Source: Fragilariopsis cylindrus CCMP1102
Lineage: Eukaryota; Bacillariophyta; Bacillariophyceae; Bacillariales; Bacillariaceae
Assembly (NCBI GenBank): GCA_900095095.1
Contig: FMBT01000515.1
Span: 1-64,000, forward strand
Reading direction: 5' to 3'
DNA: 64,000 nucleotides
Part shown: piece after piece, positions 1 through 10,677 of the stretch
Position numbering within the stretch: the stretch's first letter is position 1
Layout: every line of letters begins with the position of its first letter
Notes under the pieces: model-generated
What the model saw: the letters and a program-made list of their open reading frames with translations, nothing else
What the model was told of the DNA's origin: nothing
Databases searched by the model: none
Position numbers and translations under genes: made by a program

Positions 1-155
1 AAAACAGCATCCTACGATCCTAGCATATCAAACATACTAAAGTACATAAAGAAATTTTCTATTTATACTACTAGTTTGTACTAAAACTACTGCTAAAGCT
101 GTTCTAAAGGTACAAAAATGTGAAATATAAAATCGTTCTAATTTAGAGCTTATAA
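1..155. repeat. Left arm of a ~155-bp inverted repeat
   Basis: This segment is the reverse complement of 3138..3292 with roughly 85-90% identity by eye, including an exact run of more than 50 bases at its outer end. Position 1 pairs with 3292, so the arm may continue outside the window. The two arms enclose the LRR pseudogene and the MYND ORF. It may be the terminal inverted repeat of a DNA transposon or an inverted duplication. No target-site duplication can be checked because the left flank is missing. Confidence 0.85.
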
Positions 156-294
156 TGATGATTTTTTTTCATTTTTTTCTATTACAGTAACTCTTCCCGG
201 GATTTCTTATAAGAAAGTTACAATATTATCATTCCCAATTATTTGTAATGTCTCCATGCTTGAAAAAACAGGTCAGTGCGTTTCATTTTTTCAC

Positions 295-1781
295 TTAGTA
301 CTTAATCTGTTTCTTGACAACACGAGGATAATATGCACGTTTACGTTTATACCTTTCTGTTTGTCCAGTTGCAAAGATTGGTCCATTTCGTAATAAATGA
401 TAAACAATATCATGTCGTATTTCATATTTAAAATTATCTTCATCACGTATATCACTATCTTGATTACATGTCCGATACGATTTACGGAATGCTTTAGAAA
501 TTGCCAGTGGAAAAACTGAAAGAGGGATTGTTTCTGGTCGACCTGTCATTGAAAATGCATCAATAGAATTCATTGAAAGTAAATATTCAATCTTGTTTAT
601 CTTTTTTCTTTGATCAATTGGAAGTAATGAATCATAACTAAAAACTTTCATTATACCCACCGTTGGATATGTTTTTCCAAAAAGTATATTACACTATCTA
701 ATTCTTCATTATTAACTTTAATACTTGTACCTGATAATTTGATTGTTTTCAAATTCGTTGCCATTGTTGTTGGCAACTGGTGGAACATAGTTATTGTGAT
801 GGTGGTGGTGGTAACTGCAATACGTCCATAAAGGAATTAATTTCAGGATTATCATTTATGATAAGTGTATGTAAATTAGGAAATTTACATCTGATCCCAT
901 TTCGAATATATTATATAAATCTTTATTTGTTAAACCGAACCACTAAATGTTATACGCTGTAATGACAAACGGAATTGAAGTTGTTGGAACAACTGTTGCT
1001 AAGATAATTCATGATCCAACTTCCTAGACCAATTGTATTAGCATTTCTTTATCCCATCTCATTAATGATATACGTTTCAAATTGGATAAATTTCGAAATT
1101 TAATTGGTGTTAAATCTTCACAATCAGTAATCTTTAATTCCATCAAATTCTGTAACCTATTATTATTGGTATTACCACCTAGTCCTAATCCTAATAATGA
1201 TAAATCAAATCACGACAACCATCTAATTGAAGACGTACTAAGCAATTCAAATGATTCATTGATTGGTAACGACCAGTACAACAATATAATTCAATTACTT
1301 GCAATTGATCCATAATAGCAATATCTTTTGTCATTATCCATGTTGGTCTTGGACCCAAAATTCTTGGTGGTAATTGTAATTGTTCATGATGATCATGATT
1401 GCGATTATTCGATTATTTGCATTATTTCTATTTGCTGCAGCTGCATTACGAAATGCTAATATTTCTTGAAGACGTCGATAAAAAGAATTATCAGTAATTT
1501 AAGATGTGTAATCCGTCGACTAATAATACTCCTTCCATCACCATCACCATCACCAGCAGGATTGATAATAGTGTTAGTTTGTGATTTTTCATAACATTGT
1601 TGTGGTCCGGATGGATAGGATCTCCAATTCGAACGATCAATTAATTTTAATAATACACTCTCTTCCATTGTTGTATTTGTTGGATGGTTGGTATCTTTCT
1701 TGGGTGATTTAGTTCCATATATGGATGATGTAATACTACTAACTCCAGCAGCACAGCAGGTGGTTGAGGATTATTCGCCAT
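295..1781 (-). pseudogene. Leucine-rich-repeat (RNI-like) protein, reading frame broken
   Basis: The locus reads on the minus strand from an ATG at 1779..1781 (MANNPQPP). It continues through LRR-like strands such as LQVIELYC, LKRISL and LKTIKLSGTSI, and ends in a C-terminal module (NKIEYLLSMNSIDAFS, VPL/PLSVFPLAIS, VYHLLRNGP). Similar endings (IEYxLxxN, then WPLAL, then LLRxxP) are common in diatom LRR proteins of unknown function; this is recalled, not searched. The open stretches lie in different frames with several shifts, for instance near 1650, 1470 and 660, and I found no introns that join them cleanly. I therefore call a decayed gene. A multi-intron gene or a poor assembly is possible. 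Confidence 0.55.
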
Positions 1782-2656
1782 CGTTGATATGATATGATAT
1801 GATATGAGCTGATATGAAATAGAAATAAATGAATGAATGAATGAATAGTACGCTAAAACCACTAACTGGCTAGGTACAACCTCCAAATCACATAGCTAGG
1901 TACAACTTAAAGTCCAAATCACATAGTCAGATCATTGTTGTACTTGAAGTGGTAACGGGAATGAGGATTAATTTGTTTTCCCACGATGAACATGTTTTGT
2001 TTCATGCTTTTTGTGTTTTGTTTGTGTGTTAAAAATTTACATCGTGATCATCGTGAGAAAACAACTTTTTTACAACTTTGGATCGTAGTCGAATCACGCT
2101 TGATTAAGCTTGAAGTTGTTGAGGCTAGAATCTAATAGTAACCACGTGTCAACCCTTCTTCAACACGTCACACATTGCTGTTTTAAGGCTCCAATAAGAT
2201 CTATTATAGTTTTTTATTTTTTCTTCAAATTTTGTGGACTACCCCCTCTGAAATCAGTTTCAGTACTGCACGTGTCTGTAGAATTCTACGTGGAATTTGA
2301 TAAATTCTTCGATTTGAAGACAAAATTTGAATTATTTTTGGAGTTGTTGTTGTAATTTTTTGTCGTTTCGACGATGAACAAGACATAAATCTTCAACACA
2401 TAAAAAGCAAGGAAAGATAAGGAAGAATGTATTGTTTGACGTCGAAGACAATGAACTGATGAAATCGGAGTGTACCTTGGTGCTTTGAGAGTATCTTAAT
2501 AGCAGGAATATTTTCTATTCTAGTGGAATGGCCTGTGATGCGGTTGTGTTAATGGAATGATCTAATTTCCCATGCCCTTCCTTGAGTAATCTGTTTTAAA
2601 AAAAGAACTGGTTGTAGTCATAATATAAATTGAATTCAAATTAAAAAGCAATCAAG
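1782..2656. other. Non-coding interval
   Basis: It holds short microsatellites (ATATG at about 1788-1808 and ATGA/TGAA at about 1829-1846). A small open stretch at 2110..2355 has no recognisable domain and I do not call it. The last 100 bases are probably the promoter and leader of the MYND ORF at 2657. Confidence 0.5.
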
Positions 2657-3127
2657 ATGATGAAGGCAATGCTGGCAAAGAAAAAGATGGAGGAGGAGAT
2701 GGAGAATACTTTTCACCTACTCGACGACCGAGCACTATGGGACATGCCTGATCGAAATTTTGAAGAACGGACAGTACTGTTAGATGAAGAATTGGGAGGT
2801 TATGTTGACAATGATATCAGATCTAACAATGATGAGCAGAAGATAGTTCTTCAAACGTATCCAGTTGACATTGCTGCTGTTGCCGAGAACCGAAGGTGCC
2901 CAATGCTGAATGAGCAGATGATGGTCCAGTTTGTTTGTGAAAACTGCAACAAAGTTGCACGTGATGTAGAGGTACTACAGGGTCAATGTTCCAGATGTCG
3001 GGCAGTAGTTGCATATTGCAGTTTGGAATGTCAAGTCAATCATTGCCTTCATTGCTGCCATTGCCGTCATTGTCACACCACCATCCATTGTACTTGTAGT
3101 TATTGTACTCGAATCATATATGTATAA
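2657..3127 (+). CDS. Small MYND-type zinc-finger protein
   Basis: The protein has 156 residues. The first ~85 are acidic and Met/Lys/Glu-rich with no known domain. From about residue 97 the Cys/His pattern is CENCNK, then CSRCR, then AYCSLECQ and NHC. This matches the C-x2-C, C-x2-C, YCS-x-xCQ, H-C spacing of MYND fingers, which are protein-interaction modules. The usual tail after the H is replaced by a low-complexity Cys/His run (CLHCCHCRHCH), so the domain end is unusual or degenerate. The ORF ends about 10 bp before the right arm of the inverted repeat, so it may be cargo of that element or a truncated gene. Without the finger there is nothing to assign a function. Confidence 0.6.
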   Translation: MMKAMLAKKKMEEEMENTFHLLDDRALWDMPDRNFEERTVLLDEELGGYVDNDIRSNNDEQKIVLQTYPVDIAAVAENRRCPMLNEQMMVQFVCENCNKVARDVEVLQGQCSRCRAVVAYCSLECQVNHCLHCCHCRHCHTTIHCTCSYCTRIIYV

Positions 3128-3137
3128 GCAATCGTAT

Positions 3138-3292
3138 CATAAGCTCTGAAATAGATCGATTTTATTCTTCATATTTTCTGTACCTCAAGAACAGCTTTAG
3201 CAGTAGTATTAGTACAAAATAGTAGTATAAATAGAAGGTTTCTTTATGTACTTTAGTATGTTTGATATGCTAGGATCGTAGGATGCTGTTTT
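3138..3292. repeat. Right arm of the ~155-bp inverted repeat
   Basis: This is the reverse complement of bases 1..155. The arm includes TTTAGTATGTTTGATATGC, which pairs with GCATATCAAACATACTAAA near the start of the window. It lies just after the MYND stop codon. Confidence 0.85.
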
Positions 3293-3601
3293 GATGAGGC
3301 TAACATGTCATCGAATTTTTCAATTTTTTAAATCCATTCAAAATTTAAGAGCAAACCAAACAAGTTAATATCGACCACCATGGCGAAAAATATATCCTAT
3401 ACTACCTATAACTGAAATACGTATTACTATTAAATAGTTATCTAATTATTTGAATGACAAAGGTTATTCTATTATTGTTTTTATTAATCCTGAATGAGAT
3501 GATGCATACACATCATTCTTCTAATACGTTTAAGTTGTCGCTGTTGCTGTTGTTGTTGTTGTTGCATGTTGCATGTTGATTGCCTCCTCGCCACCCTTGA
3601 T
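3293..3601. other. Intergenic, 3' flank
   Basis: AT-rich sequence without ORF signal. A CTGTTG/TTGTTG run at 3542-3564 lies downstream of the neighbouring minus-strand gene. No RNA gene or repeat was recognised. Confidence 0.4.
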
Positions 3602-4913
3602 TCATTTAGCAAGATTAGTATTAGTTGGAGAATGAAATGCACTGAGATCATTGTCGGAACCCATCGAAGCATCATCTTTGTTGTCGATGAGATGGGAATT
3701 AGCATTCGCGTTGCCACCACCACCAGTGTTGTTGATGTTGTTGTTCACATTGACATTGTTGTTACGGTCTCGTTGCTGCTGCTGTTGAGATGCACTAAGT
3801 TCATTAGGACGTGGTCTTGATGATCCAGAACCACTGTTACTACTATTTGCAGGTGTACGACGCCGGAATGATGATCGAACTGGGGATGCATTTTCATCCT
3901 CTTTGGCCAGAAAAAAGGATGCCCAATCTCCAGTGTTCTTGTTGGTATCAATCATAGGCTTCTCTTCCCTTTCATTATTATCAAAGAAACGATTTTGTAC
4001 TTTGTATGGCAAATGGAAAAGGTGTTTAGTTACAACAACAGCTCTACCATCTTTCTTAACAGAAATGATATCAGGATCATCATAACCACCTTCCATCTCT
4101 GCGTGCTCAAGCATTCGATTGTAAGCCTCCGCTTTTGCATCTTGTAATGCAATAAAAAGAATGTTGTTCCTGTCAGAATTACCGGTATGATCTATAGTTA
4201 CTTGTACTGCAGCAGGTGCACCATATTGTGACATACGGAAGGTCTGGACCCAATAAATTTCATCTTGATTGATACTGATAACAGCTTCTCCTCCCTCCAA
4301 ACCGGATGGTGTTTGGAATGTACAAAAGAGTCGTTTTTCACCAAGATTAACCAACTGCTTGGAGAGACTATTTTCTGACGACATTGTTGTATGGGTAGGT
4401 GTCCTCGTAGGTGTCCGGAGAGGTGTGCGGGTTGGTGTTTGGGTAGGTGTGCGGGTAGTGAAAGTTGATCGAGGAGGTGTGTGTGTGCTATTGAAATGAA
4501 CAGCAGAAGCTTTAGCTGGAGCTTTAGCTGGAGCTTTAGCTGGAGATTCAGTTTCACTTTCAGGATCAAAATCAGGATCTTGGATAGGCGAAGGTATGTC
4601 AGCTGCGAATAAGAAAGCAAAATAATATTAGATGTAGAAAGAAGAATGGAAGAAAGCAAAATATTTATTAGATGTAGAAAGAAGTTATCGACTCACCTCG
4701 ACGGCGGCCTTGTAGTGCTTGTGATCTCATGTAATCGGCAGCTTTAGATCTAAATTGAGCACGGAATCTTAAGATTGATATTTTGTTTTCAACAAATACG
4801 GGAGACAAATCAAATACAGGGTCGATTTCATCTGTTGCTAAAGCCTTTGGAGATACAGTTCCATCCTCCCAAAGCTTGGCTAGAGCAGCTGTGCAATGTT
4901 TGTTCCACGGCAT
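3602..4913 (-). CDS. Unknown spliced protein with TP-repeat linker and Asn/Gln-rich tail
   Basis: Two exons, 4697..4913 and 3602..4602, join across a 94-bp intron (GTGAGT..GCAG), giving 405 residues in one frame. The N-terminal ~70 residues (MPWNKHCTAALAKLWEDG...) look folded. A linker has AKAP repeats and then a chain of Thr-Pro steps (TPTQTPTRTPLRTPTRTPT), which are candidate sites for proline-directed kinases. A second conserved-looking block follows (LGEKRLFCTFQTPSG, ISINQDEIYWVQTFRMSQYG, LQDAKAEAYNRMLEHAE). The last ~90 residues are Ser/Gln/Asn-rich and probably disordered. I do not recognise the family. The gene is divergent from the guanylyltransferase-like gene, with about 780 bp between the starts. 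The splice is well supported because both sides continue in frame. Confidence 0.8.
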
Positions 4914-5695
4914 GATGAAAACTTACTTTAGCTGTTCTGAGTAGTAATTATGAGATGTATTGATCATTCAAAAATACGTTCTCCCAAGTGATTATATTAG
5001 TACAAGAAACCCAAATTGGAACTTTGTTTTGGATTGAAAATTTGACCCGCCGAATTCGTCGCACCGGCAATGGCAAAATAAGAGTCGTGTCGGTCTAAAC
5101 CGCCAAAAATATCCACCATTGCTGTTGTGGGAACGGATAGTAGATGGGAACGTTCTTGACAAGACTTGTATATGTGTTGTTGTTGAGGCTGTTATGTATT
5201 GCTTTGTAATTTATTTCAAAAGAATAAGTTCACTTTTTTGTGAGCGAGGCGAGAAAAAAATTGAGGCACGGCCGTTTTATTTTCGTTTTTAATCGCGTAA
5301 AAAGTACACACAAAAATATTTCAGGCACCTGCCACTTTGAGGCAGTTACTTACCTTTATTTTTAGGCGAGCTGCCGTAAAAAAAAATTCAGGCAGATACT
5401 TAACTCAATTTTTTTGCACGTGCCTCAAAAAAAAATTGAGTCACAAATTGACTCAATCGAACGTCTTTGAGGCAACCTCAATGAAATTCACAACGACATC
5501 AGAGAGTAGGATATAACTACACGATCCGTTGAAAGAGTTTCATCAATTCTTAGTTTTCTCCCCATTTTATAATTCTAAGAAACCGTATCATCTTCATCTA
5601 TATTAATATATGCATGACTACTTGCTTTAGTCAATATCATTAGAAATAATCTCTCGCATCAATTACAAAGCTGAATTAATCGAGAAATACAAACA
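4914..5695. promoter_or_regulatory. Divergent promoter region with a bZIP-like palindrome
   Basis: The interval separates two gene starts that point away from each other. At 5436..5456 there is a perfect inverted repeat, TTGAGTCA-CAAAT-TGACTCAA, each arm containing a TGAGTCA/TGACTCA core like those bound by AP-1/Gcn4-type bZIP factors. The preceding 200 bases repeat the words GAGGCA and CAGGCA several times next to poly-A or poly-T runs, and a CACGTG (E/G-box) lies at 5418..5423. Binding is inferred from sequence only. Confidence 0.45.
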
Positions 5696-7687
5696 ATGTC
5701 CAGTCATGGGTTTGGTAAGTTTAGGTTTGGTGATCATAAAGATTTAATAGCTCACATCAGTGCATCATCGCATCTTACCCACGACAAGATACATTATCTT
5801 GAGAACTACGATTACGTTGTCGGACCGAAAGCAGTCGGTGAGAGGATGCTTTTGCTCTGGTTAGGTAAAACGAACAAGCATCTGTACCTAATCAGTCCAG
5901 CAAAGCTTCACAACGTACAGTATAACTCTTTTGGTTACTTTGTGAGTCTACTGAAGACTTTTTAGTATTTATAATATCTTGTGACGCGATGGAAAATAAT
6001 ACATTCTCTCATCAACTTTTTCTTTTGTCTTCGTCATGTATTGTAATAGTATGACTACAACGAGGCGTTTTTAATTCAAAATGGAGTCGAATTGGAAGGA
6101 GATTACCATGGAAATATTGACAACTTCCTTCTAGAAACAGAGGTTGTTACAGTAGGCACACCGTCGTATCAAGTTGTTCTCGCGTTTGATATCGTTGATA
6201 TTCCATCGGAAACGTATACGAAATACCAGCGACACAGAGAAGGTTGCGATCGTTTCAACCAGTATGGAGGTAGAGGACGAAGACGCATCAACGACTCGTA
6301 TATCAAAAGACACGAGTTATTGAGAGAAATTGTTGAAAAGATCAGTACTCCAGGCCTTTTTGTGAGGCCGGTCGTTTCCGCAAATAAATCATACAATATG
6401 TGGAAAGATCATTGGAACAACCTTTCTTATAAGACCGACGGGCTTGTGTTTACGCCTGTGTTCTACAATGATGATTCCTTTCGGATCGAGAATGATCACC
6501 CGGTCCTGAATTGGAAGCCTACTAATGAGCTGACAATTGATGTTGCCATTGGTGGTCCTCAAGAAAGAAATCAGACGCATACACGTTTCCTGGCATATAT
6601 CTACGACAAGGTTACATATGTTGGCTTTGTTCCTCCTAAGAACATACGCAACTCAGTACAAGCTTGTCATTGGAGTTTACACGTCGATCCATGGTCTTTT
6701 CCGGTAAAATTTCTGAGGGAAAATTGCAATAGCGAAAACATAGGTATTAATGACGATGTCCATGATGCTGATAGAGAAGATCGGATGTCAATCGCAAATG
6801 ATCGGATGGACGAAAGTTACGAATGGTTGAAGAGTAAGTCATGCAGCTTAGAATCGTGTTGTTGTGGAGAAGAATTACCAGTCGCCAATCGAAAAATTAT
6901 GCATTGCTCTAAATGCGGCATACTCGGCGTCGCTGATGCTGAAATGGACTTTGTTTGTAGATCGGAATGTTGTCCGGACCAAAGCATGTTCGGCGGCACT
7001 GATATCAACAACACCGTGAGTAGATGTACTTTAATGGTACCGAATGACTGCGTAGAAATTGCAAAACATGGTATAGTTGAAGTCATTCCACGTTTTGTAG
7101 GCGATAGGGGGAACGTTGAGTTGTGCTTCAAGCGCGTACGAAAAGACCTACAACGTGCAAATACTTTTAGCGTCGCCAACGAAATATTAGATCTCACTCG
7201 TCGCAACGTGTCCTTGGAAGATGTACAATTCAAAAATAGTGCACTTATTTCTGAGTTGAATACTGAGCTATTTCATTTAAAGGACGAAGAAATGTCTCGG
7301 TTGTGTGCCACCGCTGTGTTAAAGAAACAAAATTTACACAATTTGGTTCAACAACAGGACACACATTTAGTGGGTCGAGTATTTCCACCATTGCTTGAAA
7401 CTTTGTTTTTGCTTTATCTTCCAATTTCTGATTTAGTTCGGTTTCGCAAGATTTCAAAACTATGGAAAAATACAATTGACGAAGTTGAAATTCTACCTAA
7501 CACAAAACATGCATACTTTTCTCAACCAGATAAAATTGCACAGTATAACAAGGATAACGAATCATATATGATGAAAGGCTCGTCCTCAACGATGAATGCA
7601 TCAGCTCTTGCTCAGTATTATAAATTTGGGGGAAGTGCTTGCGAATTTGTCCAAATCGATGATGTTAACTACGAATGGAACTATTAG
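5696..7687 (+). CDS. mRNA-capping guanylyltransferase-like protein fused to a Cys-rich segment and an F-box
   Basis: Exons 5696..5941 and 6050..7687 (108-bp intron, GTGAGT..TAG) give 627 residues. Nucleotidyltransferase motifs appear in order. Motif I is YVVGPKAVGER around Lys45, motif III is VVLAFDIVDI near residue 125, motif IV is YKTDGLVFTP at ~209-218, and motif V is LNWKPTNELTIDV at ~235-247. This order and wording match mRNA guanylyltransferases, which move GMP from GTP to the RNA 5' end through the motif I lysine. The usual KxDG Asp is Val here, so activity is uncertain. A Cys-rich stretch follows (CSLESCCCGEE, HCSKCG). Residues ~526-560 (FPPLLETLFLLYLPISDLVRFRKISKLW) look like an F-box, suggesting an SCF ligase link. 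No triphosphatase or methyltransferase part is present. Its stop overlaps that of the converging gene. Confidence 0.75.
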
Positions 7688-9792
7688 TTTACTGTATATA
7701 AATATCTAAATAACCTATTCAAAAAGGTTGTTTTGTCGTCAACCGCTGCTGCTAGCAATGACGTTTTTATGAATAAAATCTCCATTGATAAAATGTTTTC
7801 TAATACAAATCGTAGTCGTTGTCTTGTGGATGGAATAGATAATAGTATAGAACGAAATTGTTGTATCTCATTAATATCCATTAGATAATCACTATATGAA
7901 TCATGATCAATATTATTACCATTACCATTATTATTACCTTTCATTGCTGATGATGTTGATGTTGATGACGTCTTTGTGGTTGTTGCTTTATCATTACTTT
8001 TATCATTACTACTACTACTACTACTACTATAACGACGACCACCATTCCGAAAATTATCACTATACCGACCTTCATTAAGATTACCTGTACTAGTACTGTA
8101 CTGGCGGTAGTAATCCCGATTGGTAGTATACTCTCTAATAAATAGGCAACCGAATAACTAAAACGTCGTTGTCGTCGATGATTGGGATAATTTTGATTCT
8201 TTTGACTACGAAGTTCTGATAAAAGTGGTGATATAGTATTAGTTTTATTGGTTACCATTAAAAATTCATCCACAATCTTCCATAATTCAAATTCTAATTC
8301 ATCTGTCGTCCATAATGATAATGCAGTAGTGCTACCATTATCAGCATTACTACCATAGTTAAATCTTTTATCAGATGGTGGAATTTTCATTATACCTTTA
8401 AGAAGGAGTTGTAATTCTAATGAAGGTGTTGTTTCATCTTCTTTTGTTACTTTTGCTGCTACTGCTGATGCTGCTGCTGCTGCTGCTACTTCTGCTCCTG
8501 CGGCTGCTGCTGCATTACTCGTAGTGATGCTCTGTTTGTTATTATCGTCATTGTTATCATTATTGCCGTTATCGTCATTGAATGGACAATATGGTAATAC
8601 ACTTGATATAGCATCATGTGTAATATCAGCAATACTTAAATCACTCTTACTGGGTATACCATCTAATTTTTGATTAGGATTACATTCATAGGAATGATAT
8701 TTCTGAATAGATTCTTGTATAGCCTTGTTGCGTGCTTGGTCTAGCCTGTAAGGTTTCATCTTCATTTATTATACGATCCAATAACATTTGTTCATCCTCA
8801 TCATTACCATCATCATTACTATCATTAACATTATCCTTTGATGATGATAATCGTACTCCTAATCCTACTTGTTTTTGTACTTCGTCCAATTCTTCTATAT
8901 CAGGTAAAATTTTCACATCAACAATCGAATATGGTATTTCTTGATGTATTTGATCAATCACAAATCGTTCCGATGCATGAACTAAGACCAATATTCTTCC
9001 ATCTTTTAACCTACGATAATCTCTCACATACATCAACGTACCTAATACCGCTGTTGTTGATAATGCAAGTACAGCAGAATCTGCGGATATTGTACTACGT
9101 TTATTATAATTAGTGTCATTCCATGTTGATAATTTATATCTTGTATCATCATTTTTTGTTTTATCACCAAAATATGCCTTTGGCATATACAAATGTCCAA
9201 ACATCATCCATGGTAATTTATTCTTATTGTTGTTATAAGTGTGTGTATAAAACATTCGTTCAAACATATTCGTGTAAACAGGATCACGTATAATCAGTAC
9301 ATTCGACCGACCAGGTAATTCATGCCATGCTGCACGGAATAATGATAATCTTTCTATTGAACCAGTTTCAATATTATATTCAGGTAATCTATCCACATCC
9401 ACGATATTATCATTCTCTTTGTTGATATCAGCAGCAGCATTGTCATCATCATTAGTTTCTGCTTCGGTCGTAGGTTTAATAGCACTACTACCATAGAATG
9501 ACATTTGTAAGGAACGTACAATTGCCATTCTTCTTTGAAAATATTCTTCTGATTCTTCTTCTCCACTACCACCTTTATTACTTTCTATATTGTTTTCATT
9601 TTCATTACTATCATTTGATGAAACGAATAGCAATAACGGAGAAGTCGTCACTGTTCTTGTACCTCTTTTTGTTGTAACAAAACTAAATACACCAACTGAT
9701 GATGACGACGACGATAGCGATAAGAGTAACAGAAAAGCTATTCCGATGGTCCTTGTCAACATCAGCGACGTTGATAATAACGGAAGTGGCAT
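7684..9792 (-). CDS. LON substrate-binding (PUA-like) domain protein, probably plastid-targeted
   Basis: The start at 9792 gives a hydrophobic signal (IGIAFLLLLSLSSS) ending in VGVFSFVTT. This resembles the ASAFAP-type cleavage motif of diatom plastid precursors, although the critical Phe position is only approximate. Residues ~155-300 match the N-terminal LON domain: LFRAAWHELPGRSNVLIIRDP, GHLYMP, GTLMYVRDYRRLKDGRILVLVHASERF, then PYSIVDVKILPD. No ATPase or Ser-Lys protease part follows, so this is a stand-alone LON-domain protein as found in algae and plants. An intron at 8158..8255 (GTAACC..TTTTAG) restores the frame into the C-terminal part (LFGCLFIREY...SIPSTRQRLRFVLENIL). Near 8750 the frame also changes. 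A second small intron ending at ...GAAG before MKPYRLDQA, or a frameshift, would explain it, and I cannot decide between them. Asn/Asp/Ala runs interrupt the protein. Confidence 0.7.
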
Positions 9793-10677
9793 ATTGTATT
9801 TTTAATAACTTTCGCGCTTCTGTGTTGGTTGGGTGTTTGTCTCTCCTGAATCTCTCTCCTGAAAGTCTCTATCTCGCTCCTTCTTCTAGTATTATTTCTT
9901 AGAAGCTTATAAGGTATAATAATTATTATTATTATTATTATTCACTTCTTTCAGATCGATAGGAGAACCTTTTTAAAGATAGAATAGAATGGAACACCCT
10001 GAAACGAGTAAGTGGTCTTTGCCTACTTTACAGTATAGTAGCCTTACAAAACTCACCAAAACATGCATCGCTGTCTCTAACTCCTTTTGTAGTTAGATGT
10101 TGTTTGTTTATAGAAAAACTCTTGATGTCGAGATGTCGAGAAGAAGATCACAATCAGTCATCGAAATCGAGAATGAGGTGAAAGAATTTTTGAATTCGAA
10201 AATTAAATCATCTGCAATCTGTTCTATTCTTGTCTTTGTTTTTGATTTGATTGGGGGAAAAACATATCTTTTAAGCGGGGAAGAACGATGGCGGAAACGA
10301 AAAGGACAGCAAGTATCTAGAGCAAGAACGGGGGGAATACTTTAGTCTTTACAGTTAATCTCATTTCATTCAAAAGCACATCCAGCATAAAAACAAGAGC
10401 GAACATACGAACATTACACACACACATTCTCAAAATACATTCATCGTAACGTTGAGAAATGCATACTGGGCTACAGTAGGGCTGCTACTAAAGTGCGTTT
10501 ACAAGTATAAGTCTTAGCACAGCTCAGCCACATCCTGGGGGGTAGCATAACGATAAGAACAAGAACGATTACATAAAGCCAAAGAAATCAAAAAGAGAGA
10601 GAACACATTATAAGCTATCTACTGCACTACAGTAATAGTTTATCATACAATAAATAAAATCCAATATAAGATAAATC
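9793..10677. other. Divergent intergenic interval
   Basis: This separates the LON gene start from the HA gene start. It contains an (ATT)n run at about 9921-9950. An open stretch at 10097..10345 has no recognisable domain and is not called. A block of ACACAC and AGAGAG words near 10418-10600 probably belongs to the HA-gene promoter or leader. Confidence 0.4.

Noticed and set aside
2110-2355. 81-codon open stretch on the plus strand
   Set aside because: Phe/Leu-rich translation of AT-rich DNA, with no domain or neighbour support.
8838-9113. Plus-strand open stretches across the LON gene
   Set aside because: Antisense shadows of the minus-strand coding sequence.
10097-10345. 82-codon ORF upstream of the HA gene
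   Set aside because: No recognisable domain or partner; could be leader sequence, but unsupported.
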